From positions 2,418,001-2,482,000 of the forward strand of contig CAJFCV020000002.1 of the NCBI GenBank assembly GCA_904066235.2: 64,000 nucleotides of DNA, written 5' to 3'. The stretch is from Bursaphelenchus xylophilus. Its lineage: Eukaryota; Nematoda; Chromadorea; Rhabditida; Aphelenchoididae. The notes beneath the pieces were generated by a model. The model was given only the letters and a program-made list of their open reading frames with translations. It ran no database searches and was not told the DNA's origin. The position numbers and the translations under genes were made by a program. Positions 1 to 11,784 of the stretch are shown here, piece after piece. Numbering within the stretch: the first letter of the stretch is position 1; each line of letters opens with the position of its first letter.

Positions 1-109
1 TACGGTGATGTGCTTGCGAACCGGTCATTTGAATAAATTTTTAATTATTTGGCCATAATTTCGGCAGTTTCGCGTGAAAGATTTCGTTTTTTTGTGGAAA
101 CATTGTCTT

Positions 110-131
110 CTATTTTCCCGACAGACTGATA
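110..131. repeat. Family A MITE, single terminal repeat remnant
   Basis: Only the TATTTTCCCGACAGACTGAT end of the abundant family A element remains, just beyond the chemoreceptor stop codon. Positions 1-109 hold nothing else I recognise. Confidence 0.7.
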
Positions 132-173
132 CTTCATCATCAAAAAAATCAGCGAAACCATCTTTATTAACTG

Positions 174-3100
174 CTATTTTCCAACCGTCACATTACTGAT
201 GGTCCGAACAAACAATGTGTCCGGCCCCCGCTTTCCCTTGTACAGCCCCAGTTTGTGCAGCAGCGCTCGGCGATAGTTCGAAATACACAGGATTGCAATC
301 AACGGGTTGAGGACGGGCGCTGCCATAAACGAGGAAATGTAGAACTTGAAAGTGATCTCCATGTTGATCTTGAGGTAGCTGGCTACGAAGTTCATCGCCA
401 AAACTGGAAGCCCATTGACGATGAAGGGTACGAGGGCCTGAAAAAGTGGGAAAATTGTGAGAAGTGAGTTTCAAGGGTCAGAACAAAGCTGCAAATTGCA
501 AATAATAGTAAAATAATTAGTTGAAAAAAGCATACGTCAGAACAGAAAGCTTCGTGGCGAAAATTTTACACACTTTCTGCAAAGACTAATAAGTAAAACG
601 TAATCAATTTTTTCTGTTTTTATTGGTACAGTAGACAAAGGAAATCTTTATTTTGTTTCCCAAGGCACGATTAAAGCAGTCAACGGCATGAAACAAAATT
701 ACGGTGGTTTTGAGGAACTCATTTCTTTTTCCCAGCTCAAATTAAACCCGAGAAAAACTCATGGATTGGGAAAGAAGTTTGGTCTAAAGACTATACGCAT
801 GAGAGTTTCTAAATCTGGCTCTCACAGGAGTAATAATGAATACAAATAATTAATTAGTACAAAACAGAGTTAAAGAACACCTCCAGAACATGTCACTGGC
901 CAAATTTTATCAAAATATCAAACGCTTCAAAAGCAACGCGAATCTCCTTACCTGTAACAGCAAGACAAATGTGATCTGTCTGTTTGATCGCTTTCTATCT
1001 TTGTTGTTGTCCGAGTGCATCGCTAAGAAGATCAAAATTCGGATGCTGATCAAGAATGTCACCGCAAACGAGAGCAGTAGGACGTTGATCAGCTTTTGAT
1101 AGATGTGGTACAACACAAGGTAGAACTGAAAAAAAGCGATAGATAATACCTGTCCGTAATGAAAATAATGTGGATTTTCGTGCCTTGGAATCGCCCTTCA
1201 TCGCTTTGCGACGGCTAGCCGAGAGCCGGAGATTTCCTGCAACAGCGACGAAGAAAACATTTTTCTGCGACAACTCCAACATTATTTTCCCGACAGACGA
1301 CATTTCCATAAAGTTCGGTACGATTTTCGCCGCTAGACGAAAGCACGACAACTTGAAAAAGGCGCAAAAAATTTCCCGCCCACTTTGGCGTTTCGTCAAA
1401 AACGAAATGTCAAAATTGACAAAAGAAAGAAAATAATTCCGAGAAAAATATTTTTTGGTCGGAAAACTAATGGGCACGTCAATCTAGCGCATTTGCTGAA
1501 CCGTTTCGAAACTTCGTATCGTTTTCATTGATATAAAGAGAGACGAAATGTCGCGAAATTATCGACACTTTTTTTCGCCCGAAATAATTGCTTTTTCTCG
1601 AAAAGGAAGAAGAAAATTAAGAAAATGCGTTTTATCGGATAGTGACATTTCGTTTTGAACGAATCACCAAAAAAGGGGCGGGAAATTTTTTCTTCTATTT
1701 TGGATTGACGTGATGGGGTTTTTGGACTAGCTACAAAAGGTCTATGCACTTTCGAAAAGCGTAGAACTACTAGCAGTATGTCGGGAAAATAATGTGGATT
1801 CCGCCTTGGACACTAGCCGCGACTGAGGATCTGCTGTGACAGTGACAAGGTAATTTTGTTGCGACATCTCCACATTATTTTCGCGACAGACTGATATCAT
1901 GCCCCTTAAAAATAGCAGTTTCTTACAGTTCTATCCGCATTCACCAGTTCATCAAATACTGCCAAATTCACCACACATTCCGGATCCGGCTTCTCGAACA
2001 TTTGATGGTTATAATCGAAAATTGCATGCGACGGCAATATCAAACAAGTCGCCGTCGCAACACTTATTGCCAACAGAAGACAGATCAAAGCGCCAAACGC
2101 GTACTTGTCCATCCTTTTATCCCTACAAACGCATGTTTGACGTCGCAAAATCATCGTTTTCTCCTACCAGCAGAGTAAGACGTAGCGATAAATAAAAGGC
2201 ACACAATTGTAGCCCCAGGTGAAATAACAACCAATGTAATCGAACAATAACAAATAATTCATATTCGTTCCTTGGAAGAAGGGGATGTATTTTAGGAGGC
2301 GAGGCAGGTAGCCGTCCAATGAGTAGGCCAGAATCTGGTCTTCTCCCACTTTTTCGGCACGCTGAAAAATCAAGATGATGGTTAAAAAAACGTCAGAAAC
2401 GTTTTGTTTCAGTGATGAAAGACTAGTTAAAGTTGTACAGAAGACTTTCGAGGCGCAAACGGCGTTGGAAATTCGCATTATTCGCAGTTATTATGTGCAA
2501 AATTACTTCACGTGCGACGCTCAGATTTTGTTCAAATTTTGCACACACGTCGAGGATAGACCACATATCAATTCCTCAAAGTTTTAGGCCGCGAGTTGCA
2601 GGGAAATCCGAGATATTAAATAATCCGCCGAGAGAGTACGCCAAACGCAGAGAGCGGTTAGAGAAAAACAGTTTTTGACCGTATCTTTGCCATTTTTCTG
2701 TGGAAAAATTGCTTTTTTTTGAATTTTTTTATGGTTACATTCTACAGTAGAAATAGATATGAAACTTTTCAAGAGAAAAATCCACAAAAAAGTCTCATAT
2801 TCTTGCCAACTTTCGACCAAAAAATCTCGGTCTTTTCTGCAAAGCGCAAGCTAAAAATCTCGCATATACTTTAGAAAAAATTAATCCAAATTTGTACCAA
2901 GTTTCGCCAAAATCTGATCGTCGCACTTGGAGTTCTTCCCTGTTTTAGTAATATGTAAATATACCAGTAGTTCGTAAATATTATATGTCACAGAAAATAC
3001 ACTCCCTGTGTGCTTTTCCATATCTCACTTACCATTTGAACCAAGAACTGGACAGTCGCCGAATACAAATCCGCATAAATCGACGTCTTCATGACAATCG

Positions 3101-3272
3101 TGTACAGCTTGATCGAAGAGGTTGTGTACTTCCGAATAAGGTACAACAACAACACATTCAGCGTCCATGACAGCACGAACAATACTCCATAAAATATTTG
3201 TGGAGTGAGCTCGGGGCAATTTACACTCGAATAATTACTGTGGCTGGGGTACGGCAACTCCAGCGTGGTCAT
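174..3272 (-). CDS. Str-superfamily serpentine (7TM) chemoreceptor, five exons, intact
   Basis: Exons on the minus strand are 3272-3033, 2361-2168, 2122-1927, 1125-952 and 437-174. All have GT/AG borders and matching phases, giving 1068 nt and 355 residues, the usual size for nematode serpentine receptors. Seen: an N-terminal Asn-Tyr-Ser glycosylation site; TM1 followed by LIRKYTTSSIKLY; the TM3 end PFIYRYVLLCW; TM4 starting DKRMDKYAFGALIC; TM5 and loop 3 ending NRQITFVLLLQ; and TM7 APVLNPLIAILCISNYRR. The NPL...YR ending is typical of the Str superfamily (str, srh, sri, srd, srj); I cannot fix the subfamily. The predicted role is a chemosensory plasma-membrane receptor in sensory neurons, ligand unknown. 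Intron 2 is only 45 bp. Introns 1 and 3 hold MITE copies, yet no exon is damaged. Start: first in-frame ATG after a TTTTCAG 21 nt upstream, which could be a trans-splice site or an earlier acceptor. Confidence 0.88.
1149..1301. mobile_element. Family A MITE (GTGGATT subtype), diverged left end
   Basis: The right end ATTATTTTCCCGACAGAC and the interior (cgccttggaatcgcc, gctttgcgacggctagcc) match other copies. The left end is degraded. It lies in intron 3 of the chemoreceptor. Confidence 0.7.
1774..1894. mobile_element. Family A MITE (GTGGATT subtype)
   Basis: Both ends are present (CAGTATGTCGGGAAAATAAT and its complement ending GACAGACTG). It is a second copy in chemoreceptor intron 3 and is shorter than most. 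Confidence 0.85.
2502..2942. repeat. Family C dispersed repeat (CCAAGTGCGACGCTCAGA ends)
   Basis: An element of roughly 440 bp whose two ends are inverted copies of CACGTGCGACGCTCAGATTT. Its interior carries the family hallmarks: TACAGTAGAAATA, a gagagcggttagagaaaaa block and a GCAAAGCGC block. It sits in chemoreceptor intron 1. Confidence 0.8.
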
Positions 3273-3558
3273 AACTGTTACTATGACAAACACTGAAAAG
3301 CAAATGCCTTGTGAAGTGCTTGGGGGCGGACGCCAGAATTAGCTATAAACCGCGGTAATTATAATAGTAAATGTGAGGGGTGATGCTGTCATAAGAGAAG
3401 GTCAACAGTAGAACACAATTGCAAAATATTAGTGCTTTCATAAAGTGTATTGGACATTTGCACGCTGCATGATGGCATCATGCAGGTGCATTTTCACTCA
3501 AAATCGCTTCAGAAAAATCGCAACGATTCCGTTGATAATGGCGTTTTTTGAAACAATA

Positions 3559-3692
3559 CAGTGGCGGATCTGGTCCAGTGACAAAAAACATACCATTTTG
3601 TATCCGGGAAGTATCAAAAATGCAGCAAAATACCTCCCTCTCCAAGTGAAAAGACACCAATTTCAAAAATCCGCTTTTTTGTGAGCGAGAGG
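3559..3692. repeat. Family B foldback element, half copy
   Basis: Only the left arm is present: CAGTGGCGGATCTGGTCCAG, then the tatccgggaagtatcaaaaa and ctccctctccaagtgaaaag blocks. It stops before the mirror arm, directly upstream of a fuller copy. Confidence 0.7.
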
Positions 3693-3726
3693 GCCCTAAT
3701 ATACGAATAATTTAAATTGTCAATTA

Positions 3727-3982
3727 CAGGATCTGATTCAGTGGGAAAAAGTGTATGATTTTGCATCCGGGAAGTATCAAAAATGCAGCAAAATACCTCC
3801 CTCTCCAAATGAAAAGACACCTATTTCAAAAGTGCGCCCGCTTTTTTTGCGAGGGAAATGGAGAACTCCTTCAAAACGGAATTTTTTTGGTTGGAGAGGG
3901 AGGCATTTTGCCACATTTTTTGATACTTCCCGGATGCAAAATGGTACGTTTTATGCCCCTGGACCATTTCCGTCACTCTATT
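3727..3982. mobile_element. Family B foldback element
   Basis: The left arm (GATCTGATTCAGTGGGAAAA, gcatccgggaagtatc) is mirrored by the right arm (gatacttcccggatgcaaaa, ending TTTCCGTCACTCTA), so the element folds into one long hairpin. There is no coding capacity. Confidence 0.8.
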
Positions 3983-4065
3983 TCAATTGCACAGTGCAAA
4001 ATGGGGTTTTCTGAACATTGCGGCCCCTCGAAAAAAGTCCACGCACTTTTGAAAAACCGTAATCT

Positions 4066-4213
4066 CAGTCTGTCGGGAAAATAATGAGCACAATGTCGCT
4101 ATGCCGATCGCGTCGCTGAAGTAAAAAGAAAATTGATTTTCCCGCGACAAAATTCATTTTTGGCGACATGATTTTGGATGCCACAGAGTGCTCATTATTT
4201 TCCCGACAGACTG
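4066..4213. mobile_element. Family A MITE (GAGCA subtype)
   Basis: Complete: CAGTCTGTCGGGAAAATAAT at the left and its complement at the right. The interior has gacaaaattcattt and the gtgctcattatt end typical of the GAGCA subtype. Confidence 0.88.
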
Positions 4214-4404
4214 TGCTTATTTACGGAAAGAAATGGGACCAAAAAATGGCCAACCCGGATGTTACGCAGACTGACCGAGACTTCAAAACATGTCTACTCG
4301 AATTAAAATGGTTCGTAATACACCCGACAATCAAATTAATCCCATGTTTGGTGCGCGGCACAACTGTTCATTTTTAAACGATTAAAATCGGGAACTACCG
4401 TATT

Positions 4405-4990
4405 GCAGGTCTGCAGGAAAGTGCCCAACGCCCGATGCTTAGAGTTTCTGTTAACTCACACATCAGGCATAGACCACTTATCAATTCCCAAAAATTTCAG
4501 CTCGCTCTTTGCAGGGAGAGCCGAGATATTCACCGATCTTTGCGGCCGAGAGAGCACGCGAAATGCGGAGAGCGGTCAGAGGGAAAACTGCGTTGGTCTT
4601 AATAAGCAAATCTCATGTTGAAACAGTTGAATTGTTAGTGGAAAAGTTGCGCTGTGGCATAGAAATTAGACCTAAATTTTTTTATCAGTCTGTCGGGAAA
4701 ATAATGGGCCCTCTGTGACATCGAAAATCGCATCACAGCCAGGAAAATAAATTGTGTCGCGACAAAATCAAACTGCTTCCTTTTCACTTCAATTTGCTCA
4801 TTATTTTTCCGACAGACTGATATAAATCAACACGTTCAAAAAGTTCCGATTTTTGAGCAATTTTCGGACTAAAAACCTCGGTTGTTTCTGCAAAGCGCGA
4901 GCTACGAATCTCGCTTATGCCTTAGAAAAAATATTCTAAATGTTTGCCAAGTTTCATTAAGATCGCTTTTAAGACCACTCCCCCCTCTGT
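4405..4990. repeat. Family C repeat with a family A MITE inserted
   Basis: Diverged family C ends (gcccgatgcttagagttt at left, cgcttttaagaccactc at right) enclose the family C hallmarks (gatctttgcggccgagag, gagagcggtcagaggga). A complete family A MITE at 4685-4819 interrupts it, so the MITE arrived later. Confidence 0.65.
4685..4819. mobile_element. Family A MITE nested in a family C repeat
   Basis: Both terminal repeats are present and flanked by TA. It is inserted inside the family C copy at 4405-4990. Confidence 0.85.
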
Positions 4991-5540
4991 AAAACAAAAT
5001 TGACAGTAAAAAGTTGGGTTGTAGAGCACAAAGTATTACACACCTACTCTGCCGTATTAGTTGCAATAACGGAATATTTCAGGGGCTTGCAAAATTGTAG
5101 CGCACAAATATATATAGCTCTTTACTACATTGCCAACATCTTAATGAAGATAAACTTCCCCGTTTAAAAACTAACTCTGACAGCTAAGTAGTGTAACTAC
5201 CATAATTGGACGGCAAAAAATTGATACTTAATTCAAAAAATAGAGATACCACAGAACGCTGCACTTCCTGGCACTAGACTGTAGTATACCGTGCAATATA
5301 TTTAAAAAAAAGGTTAAGGGTCTCACATGAACCATGGTATACGTATGCATACGTATGAGTACACGGGCCGAATAAAAGGAAAAAAATGTAGCTACGTGGG
5401 AAACGTATTGGCACAACGTTTGGTGAGCCTCGCACTTCTACTTGTCGAAAGTCCCGACAAATTTGTCGCGGGTGTCGCGCGAGAAAATTGGAGTGAGCTC
5501 GCGCGAAAGTGGATGTCGCAAGGTCGGGACTTTATGGCGC
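4991..5540. other. Region without a recognised gene
   Basis: AT-rich unique-looking sequence. Open frames here are short and show no protein-like pattern. A small CATACGTATGCATACGTATG-like palindromic stretch lies near 5338. I see no feature I can support. Confidence 0.4.
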
Positions 5541-5555
5541 GACTAGTAGCGACAA

Positions 5556-5945
5556 CCAGAGATTTCCACGGTCAAAATTTCGGCTCCCATGAAAATTTTA
5601 AAAAGATCTCCGGCTCCGAATCCCGGCTCCAGTGCAAAAAAATTTTGAAAAATATTTTTCCAAAAATAAAAGTTATTAGTGCCAGAGATCATACACCCAA
5701 CGTTTTTGCGGCCAAAGTCGTATGCAACACACCCTTCCCAGTATTTTTCAAGCAATTTGGTTTAACAAGATCATGAAATTTTTACTTTTTTGAACGCTGA
5801 GAAGCCTATATAGCTCCGACTATGGGCTGGGGAGCCGGAGCCGCACCCAAAATTTCCGGCTCCGGCTCTGGCTCCCGGCTCGGAGCCGCTCAGAGCCGGA
5901 GCCAAGAGCCGGCTCCGGAGCCGTGGCAATCTCTGGCGACAACCA
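5556..5945. repeat. AGCCGGAGCCG-rich terminal-inverted-repeat element, copy 1
   Basis: Bounded by ccagagattt..cacggtcaaa at left and ccgtggcaatctctgg at right, with a CGGCTCCGGCTCC simple-sequence block. The interior (agagatcatacacccaacgt, aagcaatttggtttaacaag) is shared almost word for word with 49455-49806, so it is a dispersed element, not a GC-rich gene. Confidence 0.8.
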
Positions 5946-6390
5946 AACCAAATTCAACCCAAAGCTACTCACAGTCTGTCGGGGAAAAAACGGCTGATGC
6001 GTGGGTCACCTCGAACCGTCACTCAGCAATTTTCTGTCGCTCAACCAGAGCCCACCAAATCTGCCGAGAACTCTGTTGCCTCGTACGAAAGATGCCGGAC
6101 AACGTGGGAGCCCTATGTTTACCGACTACGAAACGCATTCGCCAAATTAATTAATTCGATTGTCTTCCACTTTTTACAATTCGAATGCCAACGCCTGCGA
6201 AAAGGTGCAGCCCAGCTCCCATGGAGCGGTTCGAGATTTTGAGCTCAATTCTGGTCTTTGTTCCAGAGGCCAAATTCACATAATCATTACCGTAGCAGGA
6301 AATGATATTTATATATGCATTACATCAGGAATTCAGCGATATTACGGTAGACACGTTCGATGAAAAAGTCCGCTAAAAAGCCGGGCCGTA

Positions 6391-6650
6391 CAGTGACGGA
6401 CCTGGTCCAGTGGCAAAAAAAGTACCATTTTGCATCCAGGAAGCATCAAAAAACGTCGCAAAATACCTCCCTCTCCAAGTGAAAAAAACTCAGATTTCAA
6501 AAGCGCGTCCGCTCTTTTTTTGAGGAAAAAGGGCGCGCCATTCAAAACAAAGTTTTTTCACTTGGAGAGGGAAGCATTTTGCCACATTTTTGATGCTTCC
6601 CAGATGCAAAATTGTACGTTTTTTGCCACTGGATCAGGTCCCACATTGTA
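6391..6650. mobile_element. Family B foldback element
   Basis: A complete hairpin element. The left end is CAGTGACGGACCTGGTCCAG and the right end is ACTGGATCAGGTCCCACATTG, flanked by TA, with the lightly changed arms mirrored around an AAAGGGCGCGCC centre. Confidence 0.88.
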
Positions 6651-8205
6651 TTTTTACCATCATACTATCAGCATATTTTTGGCAACACGCTGATGTCCGA
6701 TTTGTTGAAATGATTTTGGCGACATGCACTTTGCGGACGTCACGACATTTTTCGCAGCGAAAAATCACTTTTTTTCAGACTGTGACAGAAAACGCGAAAA
6801 AAAGAGCGGGCCCACACTTGCGGGCAACCCGAAGAACCACAGAAATTCTGCGGGCATGTTTGGAAATAACCCAACAAATGCTTACAATGGGAAATTCAGA
6901 TGATGGATTTGGCAGTTAGATGTTCCGAAAAAAGCTCTTCGGTAGTGTGATGGTCAAAAAAGCGATCAAATGTCTCCGCTGAATACACGGCATTCCGCGT
7001 CGGCGCCGAAAAAGACATTTTTAGGCAAAAAACCGCCCATATCCTTCTTTCTAATGCAAAAAAAAATTTTTTGGATATCGTGGCTGAGCACCGAGAAATC
7101 GACGAAGACTTTCAGCGGAATTTCTTGAAACACCCTGTATAAGTGACTTGGATGCTTCAAGCAACCTCCTCAGGTTTTCAAACCTCCTCTTTCAATCTGT
7201 AAAGGTTTCGTATCCGTCAACTAAACCACGACACCGCAATTGCAGATTTTATAGGCGTGTCTGTCATTTTGAAATTGAGTGTATGAGGTTAAAAAGGCAT
7301 TTTGAAGGTTGGAAAGCCATTTTTGGCAGCAAACTCCCATAACTTTGAAAGTAGTTGATGAATTCAATAGATTCTGTGCTTAGCGGTACTAGTGAGCTAC
7401 CAGAGCAAAATTTACATCATACTGCGTTAATTACGGTAGAAAAATTGTAATTCTAATCGGTAAATCAAAGTGGCTGCCCGCAACGCCAAAACTCGCACTG
7501 TGTAAAATTTTTAGCACTTTTGAATTATAGTCCCTTCTTCTGCCCTCAGGCTGTGCATCAAATAAATCGGAAAAATTTTTGAAGCGCTTTGCACCGTGCA
7601 GCGACTTCAGAAATTTGCACTGTGCGGTTTTTCTGGAACTTGAAATATGACTTGAAAACATAAAAATTTTGTAAATCTCTTTCCATTATTTTCCAATAAA
7701 CTGCAGCAAACATCTCTCTGCGGATTATTGTTTCTTTGTGACTCACTTTAATATTCGCTATGACCGTATTTGCATCAAAACGTACTAGGCCATTAAAGTA
7801 ATTGAATATGGGTTTTGGTTACTATAACAACCTGATTTTTGTAGTCGATTACGTGCAACGGCCAATGTATGTTGCCATAGTACCATCTTCAGCCAGCAGT
7901 TTCAAAAAGTTTTACAGTTTCGGGCCGTATGACATCCGTTATTATAAGGTGGATATAGGGGGAATTGAAGGGAAACCATGGTGTTTTATTAGTTCTTTTG
8001 ACTGTTTAGTGCATATTTAAGACTTGGACTATCATTTGAGCGATCTTGCCAACGAATCCTAAAATTTTTTGGCCATTTTGGATGTTATTCATCATGAATA
8101 ATACAAATTATTGATCAAATTTATTCCAAGACAGCCCCTTTTATATTCCAAATCCTCTGTTATACTCTAAAAACTTCCAAAGACGACAGACTCACCGTCT
8201 TTAGC
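6651..8205. other. Mixed repeat region upstream of LAMTOR2
   Basis: About 6808-6925 and 7330-7400 are inverted pieces of a dispersed repeat also seen at 20030-20350, 47935-48330 and 50855-51130 (hallmark: aactttgaaagtggtggatgaattc and tgcgggc..gtggttct). A 72-codon open frame at 7802-8020 has a protein-like look (GFGYYNNLIFVVDYVQRP) but no family match I can name and no clear splice context. Confidence 0.4.
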
Positions 8206-8215
8206 CGTATTTTAC
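8206..8215 (+). promoter_or_regulatory. CGTATTTTAC motif upstream of LAMTOR2
   Basis: An exact 10-mer, 155 nt before the LAMTOR2 ATG, sense to the gene. One of 12 exact copies in the window; function unknown. Confidence 0.4.
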
Positions 8216-8369
8216 CCTATTTCCCCCAAAGTGAAACACTTGACCCAATCCTGCAAACACGCGTCAAGTCTTGCACGAATAAACATTTTCGTCCTTTTTC
8301 TTTGTAGTTCCCTTCGATTGTTCGGCACCACATCTTTTACGGGTTTAATCAACACTTCTGGCTTTAATT

Positions 8370-9185
8370 ATGATCCGCACCAAAGCTGTCGAACGATATC
8401 TGGAACAGGCGACCGGGAATGGTGTTCAGGGTGCGATTTTATTTGATAAAGATGGTAAGTTTTGATGTTTTTCGCTGTTGTTTGGTCTTTAGGGACGGAT
8501 AAACAGGTGGAGGAGGTTGCGAAAGCTGTTTGGTTAATAAATTTGGCGATTTCTGAGCGTTTGACGCCCTCTTGCGGATATTTTTCTCTTCACATGGTGA
8601 AGGTAAAAATATTGATGTAGTCAGTATGGAACTGAAGATGCGACATTGTATGAAATAAATTAGGTAGAGCAGCTCATAATCAAGCTATGGAAAGCTTTTT
8701 GTCAGTTTTGCGGCGTCCAACTGTTCGGAAATTGAAAATTTTGTTGATGATATATTATCCATGAGAAAAAGTGCTGTAAACCTATCAGTTATGCTTGAAA
8801 TAACTTCTTTTTTGCTGTGGCCAATACTTCTTGGCCTAATAAAACTATTCAATTAGATTTTTCTATTACTCTGGAGCTTTCTTTATGTTATTCATCGCAA
8901 AAGCCCTTTTCAGGCCGAATTGTGGCTCGCGCCGGTTCCGGATCTCAAGACAGCATTCTGGCCGTGTTCACCGCCAAGCTGTGGGAGTCCTTCGATCGTC
9001 AGGGCAGCCGTGATCGTCTTCGCGAGGTCGAGCTCCGCAATTCCAACCACATTCTTCTCGCTTCCCGGGTAGTCTCCATGATCATGGCGGTGGTGATCGA
9101 GAAGGATCAGCCCACAGCCGTCGCCAAGGCCAAGCTGAATCGATTGGTGGAGGATCTTCGTGAGCCGATGAGTATCTTCTGTTAG
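8370..9185 (+). CDS. lmtr-2: LAMTOR2 homologue (Ragulator roadblock subunit, p14)
   Basis: Exon 1 is 8370-8454 and exon 2 is 8914-9185, joined by a GT/AG intron in phase 1, giving 118 residues against about 125 in animals. The start MIRTKAVERYLEQATGNGVQ parallels the LAMTOR2 family start (MLRPKALTQVLSQ...GGVQ). Exon 2 continues with GRIVARAG, then LWESFDRQG and a final LNRLVEDLREPM that matches the family's closing helix. The fold is a single Roadblock/LC7 domain with no catalytic residues. Family role: with LAMTOR1, 3, 4 and 5 it forms the lysosomal Ragulator complex that anchors Rag GTPases for mTORC1 amino-acid signalling. The loop after LWESFDRQG is about six residues shorter than in vertebrates. 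CGTATTTTAC occurs in the sense direction both upstream (8206) and just after the stop (9273). Confidence 0.86.
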
Positions 9186-9272
9186 TGTTTTTAAATATTT
9201 TTTTGAAATTTAGATTCTGCTAGATTTCTATGGATTTTTTCTGAAATTTGGAAAAAAGGGCAAAAAAGACGC

Positions 9273-9282
9273 CGTATTTTAC
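9273..9282 (+). promoter_or_regulatory. CGTATTTTAC motif downstream of LAMTOR2
   Basis: An exact 10-mer 88 nt after the LAMTOR2 stop codon, sense to the gene, possibly in the 3' UTR or a downstream element. Confidence 0.4.
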
Positions 9283-9708
9283 CAGGAAATTGATAAATTT
9301 GGAAAAAATACGTTTTATTACACCGATTTTTGTCATAAAAGTTAAAAATTTGATCAATTTTTATGTTACACTTGGTAAATTTATATCAAACTTTTTTCCA
9401 AATTCCAGCCAAGACCAGGTGTTTAGTCTTCCTTTTGTAGAATTTGCTCTCAGATTTTTGCTAAAGGATGTCCGGACTTGATATTTTCCGGTTCTCCCAT
9501 AGATTTTCCTATTTTTTTACCTTCACTTAAATTGATTTGTATTTTTATCGTCGAATAAAGATTAGTGCCGAAAATTTTGATGCTTATTGTATTCTAAATG
9601 ACTGTTGATGTATTTCAGTTTCTTTTTCTGTTATTTTGTTTTGTTTTTTTACTTTTATTTTGCACGGTGCGGAGATAAATTGTCTCTGCACTGTGCGATT
9701 TTTTCTAC

Positions 9709-10292
9709 AGGGTGGGCCACTCGAAACTGACAAGTTGTTTCTTTGAATTTTTCCGCGGAGACTCTGCCGATTTTTCTAAAATTTAGGTTTTTCTGGAGCT
9801 GAGACCCGCCATTTTCAACCGACTGAATTTCAAAAAAACATACTTTGAATTAACCTTTCCATGCCTTCTCAAAGTTTTGAAAAATTATTTTCAGGCCGAA
9901 ACCGCTAAAACTTATAAAATTTTTCTTGAAGCTCAGATACGTAATTAAAATTACGTATCCACGATACGTAATTTTAGCTGCTCATGACTCTCAAAGGCAC
10001 TGCAAGTTTGTGATGCGAGAGGAGGTGGGCATAATAACTCAGATAGAAACATTAATAATCAGATCGTTAAATAAAATTGTTTTTGGAACAATATTTGATA
10101 ACTATCTGAGGTAAAACAAAGAAAATTTCACCCAAGAAGTCGGAAAAATGACCAATTTTTCAAAATCATTCCAAAAAATTTCCAAGTTTTAGCGGTTTCG
10201 GCCTGAAAATAATAAGTTTTGGAAAAATCGGTGGAGTCTCCGCGGAGAAATTCAAAGAAACAACTTGTCAGTTTCGAGTGGCCCACCCTGTA
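9709..10292. mobile_element. 584-bp foldback element with long inverted repeats
   Basis: Starts ACAGGGTGGGCCACTCGAAA and ends with its exact complement, flanked by TA, which suggests Tc1/mariner-type insertion. The complementary arms continue inward through cggagactc and ggccgaaaccgctaaaactt. The middle (9950-10130) is unique and has no transposase frame. Confidence 0.85.
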
Positions 10293-10660
10293 TTTTATTT
10301 TTTTGTGTTCTACTGTGATTATTAGGTGTTAATGTTAATGTAAATAGTATGGGAGAAGCTGCCACATCAATTTTGTTCTGTTTTGGTAAGATTTGATTTT
10401 TTAATTATATTATCCATGACATTTTTTAGCTATTCTAGCCCAATTTTTCTTCTAAACTCGACAACTTTGATGTCAAAAATTTTTACAGGTCCTTTAGACC
10501 CTATTAATGACGGATTAATGATTGGTTCTGGCCAAAAATCCGGGCCTTTGATCGTTTTCCCCAATAATTTGTGTCCGAAAAGCTCAACCGCCCTTCCCAC
10601 AGCCTTCCAGCCGGTTTTTTGCAGCATTACTTGGCTCGAAAGTTACGGTGGTTCGTAAAG
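10293..10660. other. Region without a recognised gene
   Basis: Open frames exist on both strands (plus 10383-10658, minus 10627-10430). The minus frame has a protein-like stretch (GWKAVGRAVELFGHKLLGK), but no family, splice pairing or start context supports a gene. Confidence 0.3.
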
Positions 10661-11000
10661 TAATTTTCGAACTTCCTGGTCCCGCTCTCTCGCACCTTTC
10701 GCCGGCACTAATTATCCCGTTTCCCGAGCGCCTCTCAGTGTCATGACCGGCGTGCGTTGCACAGGGCGGCTAATTAACGTGCCGCTAATTACGCCGTGTA
10801 TTTTGCGGCGGATTATCACACCCCAACCCTCCTAATCCCGAAATCTGTTGGCCGCCCCATTGACGCAGGTCGGCGCTATTTCGAGCGCCTTAAATTAACA
10901 TTATATTATTAATGGGCCACAAATGATGCAAATTGCTGTCAGCGGCGAGAAGAAAGTTGTTTCGAGTTCCGCGGAAACTTTTTTTATTTTTGGCAAGCAC
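10661..11000. promoter_or_regulatory. GC-richer TAAT/CGTGCG island 1, putative cis-regulatory module
   Basis: Repeat-free, with many homeodomain-type cores (gctaattaacg, gctaattacgcc, ggattatc, cctaatcc) and GACCGGCGTGCG. It lies about 1.9 kb beyond the 3' end of the homeobox gene. Similar islands recur through the gene-poor block; the regulatory role is inference. Confidence 0.35.
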
Positions 11001-11784
11001 CATCATGTGCGTCAGGAATACGGTGGCTTCCTAATTGGAGCCATTTTTGGCCCCGATTTGAAAGGAGTTAGACATTTTTAGCCGAAATTTGTAAAGAATC
11101 GAGTGTTTAAGGCGATTTCCGGATATTTTGGTCGATTTTATGCGTATTAACGGGTAGTAGAGAGTGTGTGTGGGACTAATGTCGCCTTAGCAATGCGTGA
11201 ATAGGATTTCGAAGCGGTTGAATGACCGAAAAACATCAGAAATCAAGTCGTCATCATGGATAAGGTAAATATTGACGACTTTTTGATTTTGCAGCGAATT
11301 CTATAGTTTCTAATGGATGTATATGTTGGTAATAGAGCATTTAGACTGTTTGGATTATAGGTTTACAAAAGATTGGAATTGCCTACGGATCAGAAAAGCT
11401 TAATCATCATGGATGAGGAAATATTGGTAATCTCTGGATGAAATAGTCAATCTTTTGTGAATTAATTATAAACATCATATGTCAATATAGCTAATAGTGT
11501 CTCAAGAGTATACGAATTAAATATAGAAGGCTTTAAAAATACAGTATCGTGAAATATTGCCTAGGATAAGATAAAAGGTCGGGGTTTTGGCTATTTTGCC
11601 GCTTTTTCGCACCATGATGGCTGTAGTTAGTTGTGTACAGCAACAGGAATCTTAACCAAGGCGAAGAATGACCAAAAACAATGTAAATGCCCTAATGAAA
11701 GACGCTGTATGCGATTTGAAAACTCGTCTAAATTGGCACTACTAGAACACGGATATGCTTTTCACAGGCTTTTATAAAAATTAT
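11001..11784. other. Region without a recognised gene
   Basis: Contains an imperfect local duplication (gtcgtcatcatggataagg near 11250 and aatcatcatggatgagg near 11403, each followed by aaatattg). Nothing else supportable. Confidence 0.35.

Noticed and set aside
3033..3293. GTG start at 3293 for the chemoreceptor
   Set aside because: It lies on the TTTTCAG acceptor boundary; the ATG at 3272 gives a normal N-terminus.
5800..5945. CpG-island-like promoter
   Set aside because: The GC-richness is a CCGGCTCC simple repeat inside an element also present at 49455-49806.
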